Of a stretch of DNA of 64,000 bases, positions 36,960 to 50,200 are shown piece by piece. The notes under the pieces were generated by a model. That model was given only the letters and a program-made list of their open reading frames with translations. It had not been told where the DNA came from and made no database searches. Made by a program: the position numbers and the translations under genes. The stretch's first letter is position 1. Each line of letters starts with the position of its first letter. Source of the stretch: Taenia hydatigena (taxonomy: Eukaryota; Platyhelminthes; Cestoda; Cyclophyllidea; Taeniidae); assembly GCA_036345935.2 (NCBI GenBank), contig JADWOT020000003.1, forward strand, positions 8,482,134 to 8,546,133, given 5' to 3'.

Positions 36960-37170
36960 CTCTCTTAGCTTTCTCCGCCAAAATAGACAATTTACGTTTT
37001 AATTTTATAACGAGAAATGCCACAAGAATTTACAGAAGGAAGTAAACTGCTGGATCTCAACTCTGGCAAATCTCGATCAAAACAGACAAAAGAGAGCGAG
37101 CCTCTAGACCCAGAGTGTCGCAGCTTTCCTTGCCACAATGGACACCCCACATACACCTATTCGTTCCGTC
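36960..37170 (+). repeat. dispersed repeat R4, copy 2
   Basis: It matches R4 copy 1 from CTTAGCTTTCTCCGCCAAAA through GAATTTACAGAAGGAAGT to GGACACCCCACA. Confidence 0.55.
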
Positions 37171-40100
37171 ACTCACTGGAGATGTGATTTACGCACTTCA
37201 AAGTTTGTTTGGATTAACAGTTGAGAACACACAGACAGAAGCTTAAATGCTTGATTTGGAAAACTGACCTAAGCAATGCATCATATGGACGACTTTGAAA
37301 CTAGGATTACCTGATTTTTAACCAGTTTGTTGTCAAGGCAACGGCGTTAATCTAGCTAAAGAAGAATTTCCGTACTCATCAGATAGAAATTCATTTATAG
37401 TTCATATGCGTTTTTTTAAAAAGACAAATAAGTCAGGGTGCAACTAAAAGGAATTTTCGCACATGACACTGAACCGATGCGCTCGTTATTTCTGGCAGGT
37501 TCAGTGGTTTTGCAGAGCCTTATCAAAAGGCGATATTCATACTACTAGTTGATTGTGGAGAACATTGCAAAGGCAAACGCTTGCAAAAATTGTCAGGCAA
37601 GGGTTTCGCAAAATCTAAAGATGCTCAATACACCCACAGTGCTGCGTTTTTGCCCACCACATCTTCGGAGGCGATTGGCTTAAATGAGCCAATTACGCGC
37701 ATGCTGCGCTGCGCTGATTGGACGCAGTAGAAGTTGGCATGGTTGTGAAATTAACGGTCTGGCGGAGGTTGACCAATCATTGCCTTTTGACTTGGGATCT
37801 TGTCCAAAAGTGTAAATCCAGTTGAAAATATTCGTGCCACAAAGATATAACGTAAAAGGTCATTCTGCTTCGCTTTATATAGAGGTCAGTGTAAGCACAA
37901 TGGGTAACCGATTAGCAAAAGTGGTCCAATTCGATAAATAGCCTTTATTAAAGCACAATTGAAGTAAAACAGAAGATAATCATTTTCAATGCAAATGATA
38001 GAACCAAAGATCTTTTTGTGTAAAATTTTTTTGCTTAAGGCAAAATGCAAATCTGTGATGAATGAAGACTTGACAAATGTCCAAAATGCTAAATTGCATA
38101 TTATTCGATCCCAGTAGGCAACATTTTGTACACCTCTACACCCAAATTTGTGCCTTAAAATGGTGTCTTTCTTAGTGATTATCTACAGTCTGCAAACATA
38201 GTCTACATAGGTTGACTAATGCACTTGAAGAAGGTATATCATCGCTAAATTACTTGTGCTCTTGGAGCAGGCAACTCGAAATCCATTACCATCATTTCCA
38301 TCAAACTTCAAGTTCTCAGATCTCCTTACCTACTCAATCCACTCTATCATCACACGACATGAGGTGATGAAGGACATCGTTTCAAAGGATGTGAAGGATA
38401 ACGGATAAAATAGCTAATGCGGTGTCTAGATCTCATCGAAACGCAAAGGCTTAAAGATGGTTATTTTGCCGGAAGAGGTCTTGCGCTGCCATGCATCAGG
38501 TTTTCACAATTTCTTCAAATGTTACCAATCAGATGTACTGCAGCGGCAAAACTTGGGTCTTCTGGAGGGACTTGTAGGGAACGCCTATGTTCGCGATTGA
38601 ATAAAATATGAAGCGCAGACTATTGAGGCAATGGCCGAATGATTTGTGAGTCTGACCACCCATCACTGCAATGCAAAACTGCTTCTCATCACAAGACATT
38701 CACTCAGTTAGTAAGCAATCGGAAATGCATCGCGCAACTTTACGGTCCATGCAATAGAAGAAAAGGTAATTCCGATAGATTTTAAAGCATGTTTTTAGCT
38801 ATCCTACATGGGTGACACTTATTTGGCGAGCCTTCACAATTCTCCTAATTGATGTAAGTGTTAGCGGTTGTTTCGTCATCACTGTTATTTGTTGCTGCCG
38901 GTTCTTAGCACTCCAACATCCGATTCTTGTGCTGCCAAAAATAGGGAAGTACAACTTTCTAAGTTGCTTCTCCATCGCACTCTTGTCTAATCGCCATGGT
39001 GGGAAGGATATCAAGTTATGAAAATCGAGACAATGCGAAGCATTTAAGGCACACGCGCAATAATGCACGAGTGTCAGCTGAAGTAAAGAAGCACAAAGAC
39101 AAATGACATTTGCTTCTAAGAAACCACCAGACACCACGAACCACCAATCAAGTGATAAAAAAAACAATCACACGGCGTTCTGTCGCCTTCCACCATTTAT
39201 CTTGCTTCCCAGGTCATCGTCGTTTCAACCGCTCAATTCTTCACCAGTGCTTCAGTACTCCTTTGTCAGCTGCTCACCTTTGGTCTGCTTCTCAGCCTCC
39301 ATCGCCACTGCTTCTCTCTCAATCTCTCCGATGTCCCCAATCCTACACTTCACCGTTTTAACGTCAAAAGACCAGAAGAGATTAAAAGTTTAAAAATTAT
39401 GGATAACTTATGCCACCAGCTTCCCCTCCTCCCCTGCTTTACCTTCCCTTCCTTCCCCCTATCCTAATTTTCGTCACAACTGATATCCTTGTGTGTTTCA
39501 CTAATCAGGGTAGAAATATGGGTAGCGTTCTCGAGTGTAGCGTTTGATAGGATTTCATATCCCTTCCATAAAATCTATTTCTGTATACTCCACTTAAATA
39601 CATGGCTAGGAAAGTGGGCCAATGGAGAAAGTTTAGAACATGCAGAAGGAAAAAAATAAGAAATCCAGTGCCCCAGCACCATGCAGAGACGTCCCCATAT
39701 TGGCCTTTTTCATCCTTTCCTCTACTTTCCCCTCGTGAACCTCTCGCTTTCGTCTCGTACCCAATCATTCTTTCGTTGCTTCGCCCAGGTTGGTGATGTT
39801 TGCTCGCCACCATTGTACTCCCTGGTGCAAGGCAACAATGGATCTTGGTATGGAATTAGGTTGATCGGCAGAAACGCACCTTCGCTCGAGCCATAGTAAT
39901 CGCAAGGAATGAGTTGTCACTGCATAACAGGCATCCTCTCAAGAAAAGCCGAGGACGAGCAGTCACAACGAGGCAGCGCATTTAAGTCAAAGCACATTAG
40001 CATCGGTGGTTCTTCTCATTCTCTTCCTCCTCCTTTGCATGCACTAAGATGCACATAACTTAATCAAGTCGCGAAAGCACAGAAGTGAGTGGCGCCAGCT

Positions 40101-41015
40101 CCCTCAAAACCACCTCTTAGTAGTTCTGTCCAAAGTCCACACCTAGACGGCACTGAGCGACACCACACGGCACGTGTTGCAATCGATTTACACGTGTCAG
40201 GTTAAATTAATCTACCACACGACTAACTGTCAGAAATGCTGTTCTACGTGTTCCACGCCTACATTTATTCATCTTCCTTCTATCCTTTACTTCCGTCGCA
40301 ACCCTCTCCATCACCTCATCACTCCAAGGCTTTCAACCCTTAATTTTAGAGACGCTGAAAGGGGGAAAACAGATAGATATCATAGAAATTAGGGGTAAAA
40401 TTTTGATGCTAACACCCCTTCCTCTACCAGTGCTACCTTCCACTCCCGGAATTCACTTGCATGCGTCATTTCAATATTTTCATATTCGATATCCAGCATA
40501 ATCACATGGAAAGAGAGCTATGACTAGGCAGTTCACGTGTCATTGGGAAGAAATCTTCAAATTCTGCCTAGACACGTGTTCAGATGAGTAAGCGATTAAA
40601 TCAGTTCAGGAATGGATGGTAGAAATATAGAAAGCAGTAAAGAAGGCTACACCAGAGCAATGTGGAGAGTCATTCTGCAACGTTTATTTCCAATCATTTT
40701 CTGCCCATCTCCACTCTTACTCCTTCTATTCCAGCGAATTTTCATCTCTTCGCATCTATCTTAATCATTCCCTGTCTCATTTAGCTGAAAATTCATGTTA
40801 CCTAACTCCTGCCGAAAAAACGCATAGACCACGATTGCCGTTCCGAATGCAAAACAACAATTATTCCAAGCACAGAATTAGGGGTACGCATCAGAAATGC
40901 CCCTTCGTTAGCTCAATAGTAATGGCTAGGGCGGGTCGTTAAGCTCTCATCCACCGAGCATACCCCGTCCCCACAGGCGTCTTATGTATTAAATTTAAGT
41001 CCGTCTTAATATTTT
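37171..41015. other. no gene recognised
   Basis: No domain-bearing open frame. Two short related passages (about 39.86 and 40.89 kb, each with a GAATTAGG...GAAA-GC-CCTTCG part) suggest another small repeat. I could not resolve its limits. Confidence 0.35.
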
Positions 41016-41019
41016 AATT

Positions 41020-41240
41020 TGGTCTGCCTAATCAACTCGATACAACCTCATGTCATGCAAGTTTAGGTCTTCTCCTTCTCGCAGATACTAGGGATCAGAA
41101 CACACATGGAAAGGCAAGCACTCTCTCTTGTCTACGCCTCCTTTCTCATGTCCTACTCCAACACATCTTCGGAGACTGTCTCCTTTGTCGCCTACTGCAC
41201 TCTATTCACTCACACGTATTGCGTCTTGCAGGAGACAAAT
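41020..41240 (+). repeat. R2 fragment, left arm of an inverted pair
   Basis: AACTCGATACAACC, then CTTGTCTACGCCTCCTTTCT and CTTTGTCGCCTAC match R2. The same part of R2 lies reversed about 100 bases to the right, so the two could form a stem. Confidence 0.55.
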
Positions 41241-41339
41241 TTTCTTCACATGGTGCATGAGTCCTGCCAATCACATGTGCCGAGTCCACTTTAATCTGAA
41301 ATAAGTGAGAGTGTCGAGTAAGAATCTAAATTGTAGGAA

Positions 41340-41770
41340 TCATTCACTCCTCTTTTCCGTATGTATTTTATGCGAGGAGCACAGACGGTATGACATTAGG
41401 TAAGACGCAATACCTGTAAGTGCATGGAGCACATGAGAGAGGAGGCGTAGACAAGAGATCTCCTCTCCATTCATTCCCAAGACGTCAATAGGTCTACTTC
41501 TAGTCAGCGTGCCTTGATCTCTAATGTCTGCGCGATTTATAGTGAACACCTCTACTCTCAATGAAATGAGTTGTGTCGAATTGATTAGGCGGGTCATTTT
41601 AAATAGCAACGTATAAGGCGCCTTACTCGAGCTCGTCACAATCCAGCCTAGGTCGCTAATCTTGCCTATTCTGGCTCAGTCCAAATTAGTCAAGCTTGGA
41701 CGTGCGTACCGCGCTACAGTTCTTCCGCAGTGGCACATGAATATTGAGCAGGTTGTTGTACACCAGCAGT
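41340..41770 (-). repeat. R2 fragment, right arm of an inverted pair
   Basis: The reverse complement contains CTTGTCTACGCCTCCTCTCT and the TATTGCGTCTTAC part. To the right the match to 36.0-36.2 kb continues (CGTCACAATCCAGCCTA versus TATCACAATCTAGCCTA). Confidence 0.55.
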
Positions 41771-41789
41771 TCTCCTTATGCTGCTGCTT

Positions 41790-42250
41790 TTTATTGGCCA
41801 CACCTGCGTTGTCCGATTTAAAAAACGAGAACTGCCGTAACTTTCTTTGCCAAAACGGAAATCCTACATAACAGACGCGCCAAAATTAGTTGGTTTGCGA
41901 ACGAAAACTACCGCAAACAACCAAAGAAAAAACCAGAATGTTGAGTTTTAGTTCTGACCCGTTCTGGATCAAAAGAAAGAGAAGAGTTTTGCTCTATACA
42001 CTTGTTGGAAGCAATTACAGAATAAAATTGAGCTTATGACTTTCAATTGGGAACATTTTTGGTCGCAGAGGTACCCGACTGTTTGAATGTAGGTTATCAA
42101 TTATCTGTGTCAAACTAGGCGCTCTCGTCATCGGCCGAACCTTACTTTTTATAATTTGATTTGAGAACTGCCGCAAGTAACTACTAAATGATTTAAGCTG
42201 CTAAATTACAATTCAGTTCGATTCTGAATCTAAGTAAACAAAATATAACG
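41790..42250 (+). repeat. dispersed repeat R5, copy 2
   Basis: The shorter R5 copy, without the insertion seen at 33.93-34.13 kb. It contains CTGCGTTGTCCGATTTA, GCGCCAAAATTAGTTGGTT and TAGGCGCTCTCGTCATCGG. Confidence 0.6.
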
Positions 42251-43915
42251 GAGCTCTATATGATTGCGTTAGTTTGGCTTCCTTCGCCAAAATAGTCCAC
42301 TTAACTGTCGTCCAGGTCCAATTTTTTGCTGCATAACTTGAGGAACATCGCAGCTACCAGCGACGAAAGAAACTGCTGAGTACAAGATTAAATAACTGTA
42401 GGTGGAAAACCAAGAAAGTGGATGGCAGCTGTTTACTTAAGGCAGCCTAGTTTACGTATTAAAATCATTTGCATTAAATTGTGTTCATTTCTAAGCATTA
42501 AATGTCTTACAATCGAGCTGCACTTCGCGGAGACGCAAGTAACCCAACATTTGGGGCCTAATCCTAATTAACGTTAGATTGGAATGAACCAATCATGCGG
42601 AAGTGCGATATCCATTCACCCTGGTTGTTTGTTCATGCACACTCTTGGTAGAGCCGCATGACACCAAATGCCATAGTTTCAGAGGAGACCTACGTATTTG
42701 GCATCACACAAGATAACGGTCGGGGCCTTATTGGAATCACTTTAAGACCAAAGTAAGGAATACTTCGAGCACAAAGCGCTTGCCACTTTTCACCCATGTT
42801 ATGCCTTATGCTTACATTGATCAAGGCTACCAGTACAAATCTGACAGCATTCTGACCTCTCCGACGGCGGTCGAACGCGGTGAGCAGCTCTTTCGTAAAT
42901 AACTCCTTTCCTCGCCTTCTTTGAAGGCTTCTGGCTGCAACCCTACAGCTATTCAATAACTTAAATTGACTAAGATTTTAACGTAGTTGAGAGATATGCG
43001 TGCCACAGATAGTTGTATAAAGCGATTTCACTGCGCATTAACGACTAATATCTTGGATAAAAAGCAAAGCAATGCATAGTAAATAGCTGTTGTTACTTTA
43101 TGCACGACAAGCATGGTAAGGAATCATAAAATGTAATTTATTCTTACCTGAGTTACATGTAAAGTGATGCCAAAGGCCGAATTCTAACCCTGAATCGCTA
43201 GGTAGAGGCCTCATGATCAGCAAATTATGCTCCAGTCAGACGCGACACGTTCCAGTGAAATTCATGCCTCTCCTACCGAAATCATGACGTTTTAGTGTAT
43301 CGAAGGACCCAATTTACCAAAAAGGTGGAAAGCAGTCACCGCTGATGATCTCACAATGATGAGCGATTTGATTAGCTTAAAGACTTGTGTTGCTTAACAA
43401 AATACACAATTTGCAGTTAGATTGTGTGTTTGAAATTATGAACCTCAAGTGCATTTATTTCCGATCTTAAACGGTAGATGATGCATTACATTTGACATGC
43501 AGGACCAAATGATTAAGTTTCATAGACACTATTGGAATAAATCCATCACTAATCATACTCGTGTGTCTACATTCAGTAAAATTTATTCATTGTCCTTGCA
43601 GCATCAACAAAAATGTGGCAATCCATTACGTCGAGTTGCTTTGGCATACGGAAGTGGACACAAGTGAAGTTTTGGGCGGCCCATTGGCCCAAAATACCCT
43701 CAATTATATAAAAACAGTTCTAATTGAAGTCACCACGTCAGCCGTCTGATAACATGTCATCTCAATCTGTCTTAGTAATCACAATTTATTATTCAAATCA
43801 ACTTAGACTTGCCAAAACCTAGCCTAAACCATTACGCATACTTTGTGCACTCACTCACCAATCAACACAAAGGTGGTGCGCTGAACAGTCATTTTTATTT
43901 AATCACTCAGTCGTA
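42251..43915. other. no gene recognised
   Basis: A weak echo of R4 lies near 42.28-42.39 kb. Otherwise only short open frames are present. Confidence 0.4.
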
Positions 43916-43919
43916 GCAA

Positions 43920-44250
43920 AATGTGACCGCTGCACCCCCACCACAATCCGGAGACTCTTCTGGCATATCACAGTGCACCACCTCACCTCACACACCTCGA
44001 CTACGTCCATCAAAAAGCACATTTATTAACACATGCGCAAAATCACTCAACACCTACGTTCCCTTGTTTGCGAAGAAACACATACAAATGGGTAACATTT
44101 TTAAATTTGCTAGTTATAAAAATGAACAGGAACACACAACACTGTGGAGATATCACCACAGCTTGGATAGGGAGATGTAGGTATCACGAACAGTGGGGAA
44201 TCAGGATCCAGAGAGTTTGTGCTGTTCAACACCAAAGGGCTGCCAGAAGA
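43920..44250 (+). repeat. dispersed repeat R3, copy 2
   Basis: The reverse-complement partner of 13.80-14.11 kb. Short open frames across it (43923-44180, 44068-44331) are not preserved in the other copy. Confidence 0.55.
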
Positions 44251-47200
44251 CAGAGGCGATCGATCCAGTGTCCCCTTTCCCTCTTGACGCGTGCTTTTCG
44301 TACACTTCACACCGACAAATTGCACTTATAATCCGCTTTGGGCAGCGAACCTCTCGTCACCATTCAATCCACACACCACCGACATTTGAACCTGCAAAAC
44401 GGAAACAGCAAGCATGGATTTGGGAAAGTCTCGATAAATAAGAAGGAAATAAGGTCTAAACAGAGGTGCTGGTTTTATACCCCCATGAGCATTCATAATG
44501 CAGAGGTGTCACGCGAAGCAGGAAGAGATAGGTCACGCTATACAAGGAATAGACATCATCTATCAAGAATGGCACACACCAGTGCCAGTACCTGTGTACA
44601 ACGAAGCCCGGTGATAAGCAACGTTTCTTGTGAAAGGAGGCATCGACAATCTTGGATACCCGTACCAGCAGGAGGCATCAATTGGACGCTTTAAAGGCGT
44701 AGATGTCTATCGGCCAGTGGATGCCCTGAAATTGTTGGTCTTCAGCTTACCCGCATAGTGGTAATTCCTGAGACCCTTTATTTGTTGGGCAAACTTCACA
44801 ATTCCCAGTGTCTGCCTGACACGACTACTCAATACTTTCAGGTGCGATTCCTGTTAAAGTATCCTCTCCACAATCGGAATGTGTAAAAAGCAGAAGTGAT
44901 ACGATAGTCATGCAACTGTCCCTTCTGTACACCACGCTACACACGTGCTGCGGTCTGGTCGTCGTCAGCTGGATTACAATTAGGATCAAACATTTCCAAA
45001 TGCTTTGCGCCAACGAAATGTAGACCACAAGCACTCATCTTACCACATGAAGACAAACGCTAAATCTATCTATGACCTAGGACGAAGTTAAAAATGGGAG
45101 TGAAAATCGCAGGGATCGCTATGAGAAAAAACAGTACACATCGAGGAGTCACCCAGGCAATTGGATAAGGAACAACCATTACAAATAAAACGCATGAGAT
45201 CTACTCGAGAAAATCCCCCTTTCTAAGATTAGCAAGCAATTATAGACTCAAGGCAAAGGTAGCACAGAAAAACGAGTTTACAACGGAAAGCAAGTCTGAG
45301 TCGCCAAAAAGTCATTAATTTCGGAGGTTAAAAGCTAAAAAGAGAAAAAAAAAGAAAATTTGAACCTACTAATGAGTTGGTTGCAAGCTTGGAGACAGGA
45401 AAAAGGAAGCTACGCTAAAAGTGCTTGCTGAACCAAATTGCGGAAATAAAATGCCTCGTTTTTTTTGCATATTCTCAGAAAGGCAAAAATACAGACGAGC
45501 AAAGAAAAATCGCAGTAATCAAATGAAACAACGCAAGAAGGCGGTCTGGCAGATTCACCGCAACTTACAATTTCATAAATGAAACCAACCTAATTAAATT
45601 TGCACACGACAGTTGAAATTGAGACACAAAAGCCCTGTCGTTCTACCACCAGTCTGTGAATGGATTGTTGTCTACTCTTCGCAAGCGAACAAAAGGCAAA
45701 AGAGACTTCACCTTGCTAAACAATCGCCTTTTAACCACTTTTCAAAAGCATCAGGTTTTACGAGAAAACTGCAAAAATGGAGAGAATTAGCAAAAAGGTA
45801 GTACCATCCTGATAACGGGAATAACGAATTGTTGGCTTTTAATCGACATCCTCAAACTTACCTAAAAAAGACTACTTAACCAAAATCTCGCAAAGTGCTA
45901 AGCATGCTTAAATAGAAAATCTATGAAAAATACAGAAAACGACACAATTAAATCGTTAATCATTCTAACGATAATGAGAGAGCTCCCCATGCTAAAAGAA
46001 AGGAGTAACTTCATGCCCACCAACAAGAAACAAGAATGATGTCACAGTGGGGAGAAGTAATGACGCAGAGGTCAATTGTAAAAACACTACGCGTCAAGCA
46101 CTCGTTGATGTGTCTCATGCCTATTGTGATGGACACAGTTCGACGCGATGACCCCTGAATGAGTCCTGCAACCCTGTGGATAGACACCGACCACTTAATA
46201 ATGCAACCCCTAAGAGGAATGCAGATTGACAATATTAATACCCGGTTATGGATCCCGTGTCCATGTGGATTAGTCTGGATCGGCGTTAAGGCACGCAACT
46301 CCATTGCATGCGTTTGATGATTTTGAACACTCAACCAGCCGACACCGTCTTGCGCAATCCCCTACTTGAAGACCAAGTCTTGTGCAACAGACAATATACT
46401 TACTCGCTAGAGTAGCCATTCCCCACGCTTTGTAGGAAAATGGATTCAGGGCCACACGAAAAGCCATCAGCACAGCTCTCCACTGACATGGCCCACTTCA
46501 CTTCGACGTCCATAGGTGCCTAGTGTGGCCTAGCTAGCCTAGCCTTTCAGCATTGCTGCATCCCATCTCCGGCAGCACCTGCATTCTTGCAACCACAGGA
46601 CTTAACAACTGCCCACCTCTCTTACTTTCAATCGGCAATTTTAGTAATCTACCAGCGTAAAATTGGTGTTTGCACCTCCCCCCGTAGCTTTACATTCGCT
46701 TCACTAAGGTGCGTTCCAACATAGCTTTTCATTGTCCACAGGTCCGTCTCGGCCAGTCTCATATGCCTACCGCATGCAGCCCACATTCACCGCCACACAT
46801 TTTGCAGGTCGAGAAGGGGCCGAGCGAACAGATGGATAGTCGAAAAAACCAACTAATAGGCAGGTATGTGGGTGGGTCGGCGGATGAAGAGATTGAGATA
46901 AACGCAATGACGTAAAAAGTCATTGGACAGCCGACACTAGCTTTACCGCCTCACCTAGACTCTACCTCCACATCTCTACTAAATGACCGAACAAGTTAAT
47001 AAAAAGGAACAGCGACGCAAATAGGCAGTAAAATAATTCGCAGTAATCGTCTCGAAACAACACCATGATAGGTGTGATGGGGGAAAAGGATACTATGATC
47101 AGAAGGCAAGGCGGGGACAAGACGCCACTTGCGACGACTGTGCTATTCAGGTTCTCATCACTGCTATTCATATACCACAGGAAAGGCGGCGCACCGCAAA

Positions 47201-50200
47201 AAAAGCACTCGTGCGACAGACACAAAGCCAAATAATGACGCAGAACTAGGGTGCAAACTGGACCACACAGGGCCTTTGCCCATGTCGGCGTCGCATTAAA
47301 GGGTTCGAGGCCCGTGTGCGCCGCTTGCCCCTATGCCTTGGGCATGTCAATGCCGGTGACACCCCCCTTCCCCCCCAAACTACCCAGTGCACCTACAGCT
47401 CCACTGCATCGGACACACGCATGACAGCACTCTGTCAATCAACAGTATGTACAATAGACCTGCCATGTGTGCGCGTGTGATTGAAACGATGGAACAAGTA
47501 TTGAACGTAAACAAGACAGCTAACACGGTGAAGCAACCTATTCCTTTCCACTGTGAGCAACTTCCATCCTAAGCAGTCTTAGCAGCAATAATGCAATCAA
47601 GATGAAGCAATGCACCCAGAAAAATGTGTCGTGAGGGCGTCAAAGAGGTGTTAATTTTAGCAGCTCCGACAGTCAAATGTTCTAATGCACATGGGGCGGC
47701 ACGACCACTCACATCAAGCAGGACTGTATAAACGTTCCAACGTCACACCTCACACCCCTGAAGCAAAGCTAATGAAGATAACCTGGCGGATATGTCCATG
47801 GACAACGAACTAAGTAGATAGCCTCACCTTCGCCTGTCTATCTACTTAAACCTCTACCAACCAAATAATCCTATTAACAGATAAGTGAATAGAGCGCGAG
47901 TAACCAAAGAGACGAAGCCTAAAGCTTGCCGATCCATATTTGCCCGTGTCTTGGGGGGCATCCACCAACTATTGGTTGTCAAGAATACCAATCTGGCTAA
48001 CTTAAGGGAGACGCCAAACCTGCAATTTTGCCTGTGTCCGCTACCCGTCAGCCAACTATCAGCCTCAAGGCAAAAACAGCTAAAGCCAAAGCTGCTCACT
48101 ATCACGACTAAGACAAGGGTGGCGAAGACCACACCGGACCTAGTACACTGCTACAGCAGGAGTGAACAAACCGAGGTAATCAGTGGGTTGCCTTCCAAGT
48201 CATTACCGTGACAACACGCTTCTAATAACTATTCCACCCACAACTATTTCGGATGCTGGCATCTCGCGATGCTTCTTTTGACGATGACAATTGTGCACAG
48301 TTCCGTGGTTTACACGAGGAACACTAAACAGCCAAACTCGTGTCCCATTTCCTGCCTTTCTTCTCACTTACAAATAACATCAGAAGAAGGAACCGACGAA
48401 ATTGCTTGACACTCAGTAAAATTTGAGCGCGCGTAAAAATGGGCATTAAAGTACGATATGGTCCTTCTCAACTCCACAAAACAATGAGAAGAAGTAAAGC
48501 AGCAGCAAGCTTTCTAACCACAAGTACATTGGAATCTGCTCACTTCAGGCAACTGTGCGTAGTGCCCATTTTACTGTTCCGACTTGGGCAGAAAACACTA
48601 ATTTGCTATAAAGCAAATTGCCGTATTCTACCTGCCAGCATCCAGTACACTCAATATGGTAACTACGACTTTAACATGCTTTGTAATGAACACTAACAAC
48701 TTGTTCCAATCAAAGTTCTCAAAAAGTATATGCATATTTATTCAAACACGCTAAACGCGCGACCTCTCACGGTTGGGTTAGAATAAAACAAGATTAATGC
48801 ACGAACGTATGCCATCTACTATTCTAAGCGAAAAGCGATAACAAGACGCGCGAAATGGATAAATGCAGCTAACGGCATGACCAGATGTCAATGAGCACAA
48901 AAGTTGCAACTATCAACAATTAAAGCATACCACTCCGCTGGGTTAAGGCACCCAAACAAGTGATGACAACAAACAAGTGGAACGAGTAGAAAATGGGAAA
49001 GAAGAGATACAGTTACTCCTATACCAGCGTTGGATTCCCATAAAATACACAATGACTGTGGCCGATGTAAAGGACTACACCTCGCACTAAGGCGTTACGC
49101 CTCATCAACGTGCATAAAAAGCAAATGGTATGCATAAATAGAGACTTTACAAACATAAATAAACGTGCATTTATACATGCCTAACAGTCGGCGAGTCACT
49201 TCCTCCATGCATCCATAACCATCACACTCGTTTACATGGCCCTTTCGCCTACCACTCCACAGCGCAGCAGTCACGACGCGGCACCACTTGCACCCTACTT
49301 CGCAGTCATCCAGCAGTTTCAGCAAAATTCCATCAGCGGACGCTGATTGCCAAAACGCCTTTCCACGGTGACACAGACTCAAAGAAATACTTGTCCTTTG
49401 CAGACTTGAAGGAAACATGGCTGATGTGCTGCTTCTTTTGTTCAGTCGTCCCCATTCTGTGCGATAAAATTCGATGTTTGCATCCACCTATCACCTGCGT
49501 CACCAAATACTCCATTCGAGGAACATCCTCGAATCTGCAGGAACAAACTGAGACTTAAAGAAACAATGCTAGTCAAGGCGGCGGATTGATACGCTGTGCG
49601 ACGATAGAGTGAGCCGCACGCCGACGCCGCGGTCGCACCAGTCTTTCCGACGTTGGTCTAGGTTTGTTCGGATCGCGTCTACTGAAGTTATAGTGGAGAA
49701 GAAAATACTCAACTACCCTTTCGTAGGGCACTGCAGCCATATCTCAGTCCAATAAACACGACGAACTCGACCGGTATGGTTATCGCATCAATTTGGAAAA
49801 TGCAGCCGTCACATTGCATTTGTGAATCGACTTTGGAAAAGGATATACGACTAATACATTGAGACACAGCACAAATCACACAAATCTCTAGACAGGAATA
49901 GAGAGCAAGGGAGAACTCCAACTTCAAATTCGGCATTTTTTCAGCCCTTGGTGTAGTCCCAGTGGCTTCCCATGGATCGGCTTCTACGTCCACGATTTCC
50001 CCTTGCAATTATTGTCACCGTCGACAACGATGTGTTATTGTTGGCAAGCAGCTTGATGAGTCCGTGATTGACCACGAAGAAGAAGACGATGACGTTGAGA
50101 AGCGTCACGTAGTCAGCATTGCGAACAATGGCAGAGACGGTGGCGAGGCAGCCAGTGTTGGTCAGAGGCCGACTACTACAGCACATAAATACTGCACTTA

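Noticed and set aside
49095..49487. 130-codon minus open frame
   Set aside because: It lies on the strand predicted to be transcribed, but has no domain, no matching splice sites and no second copy.
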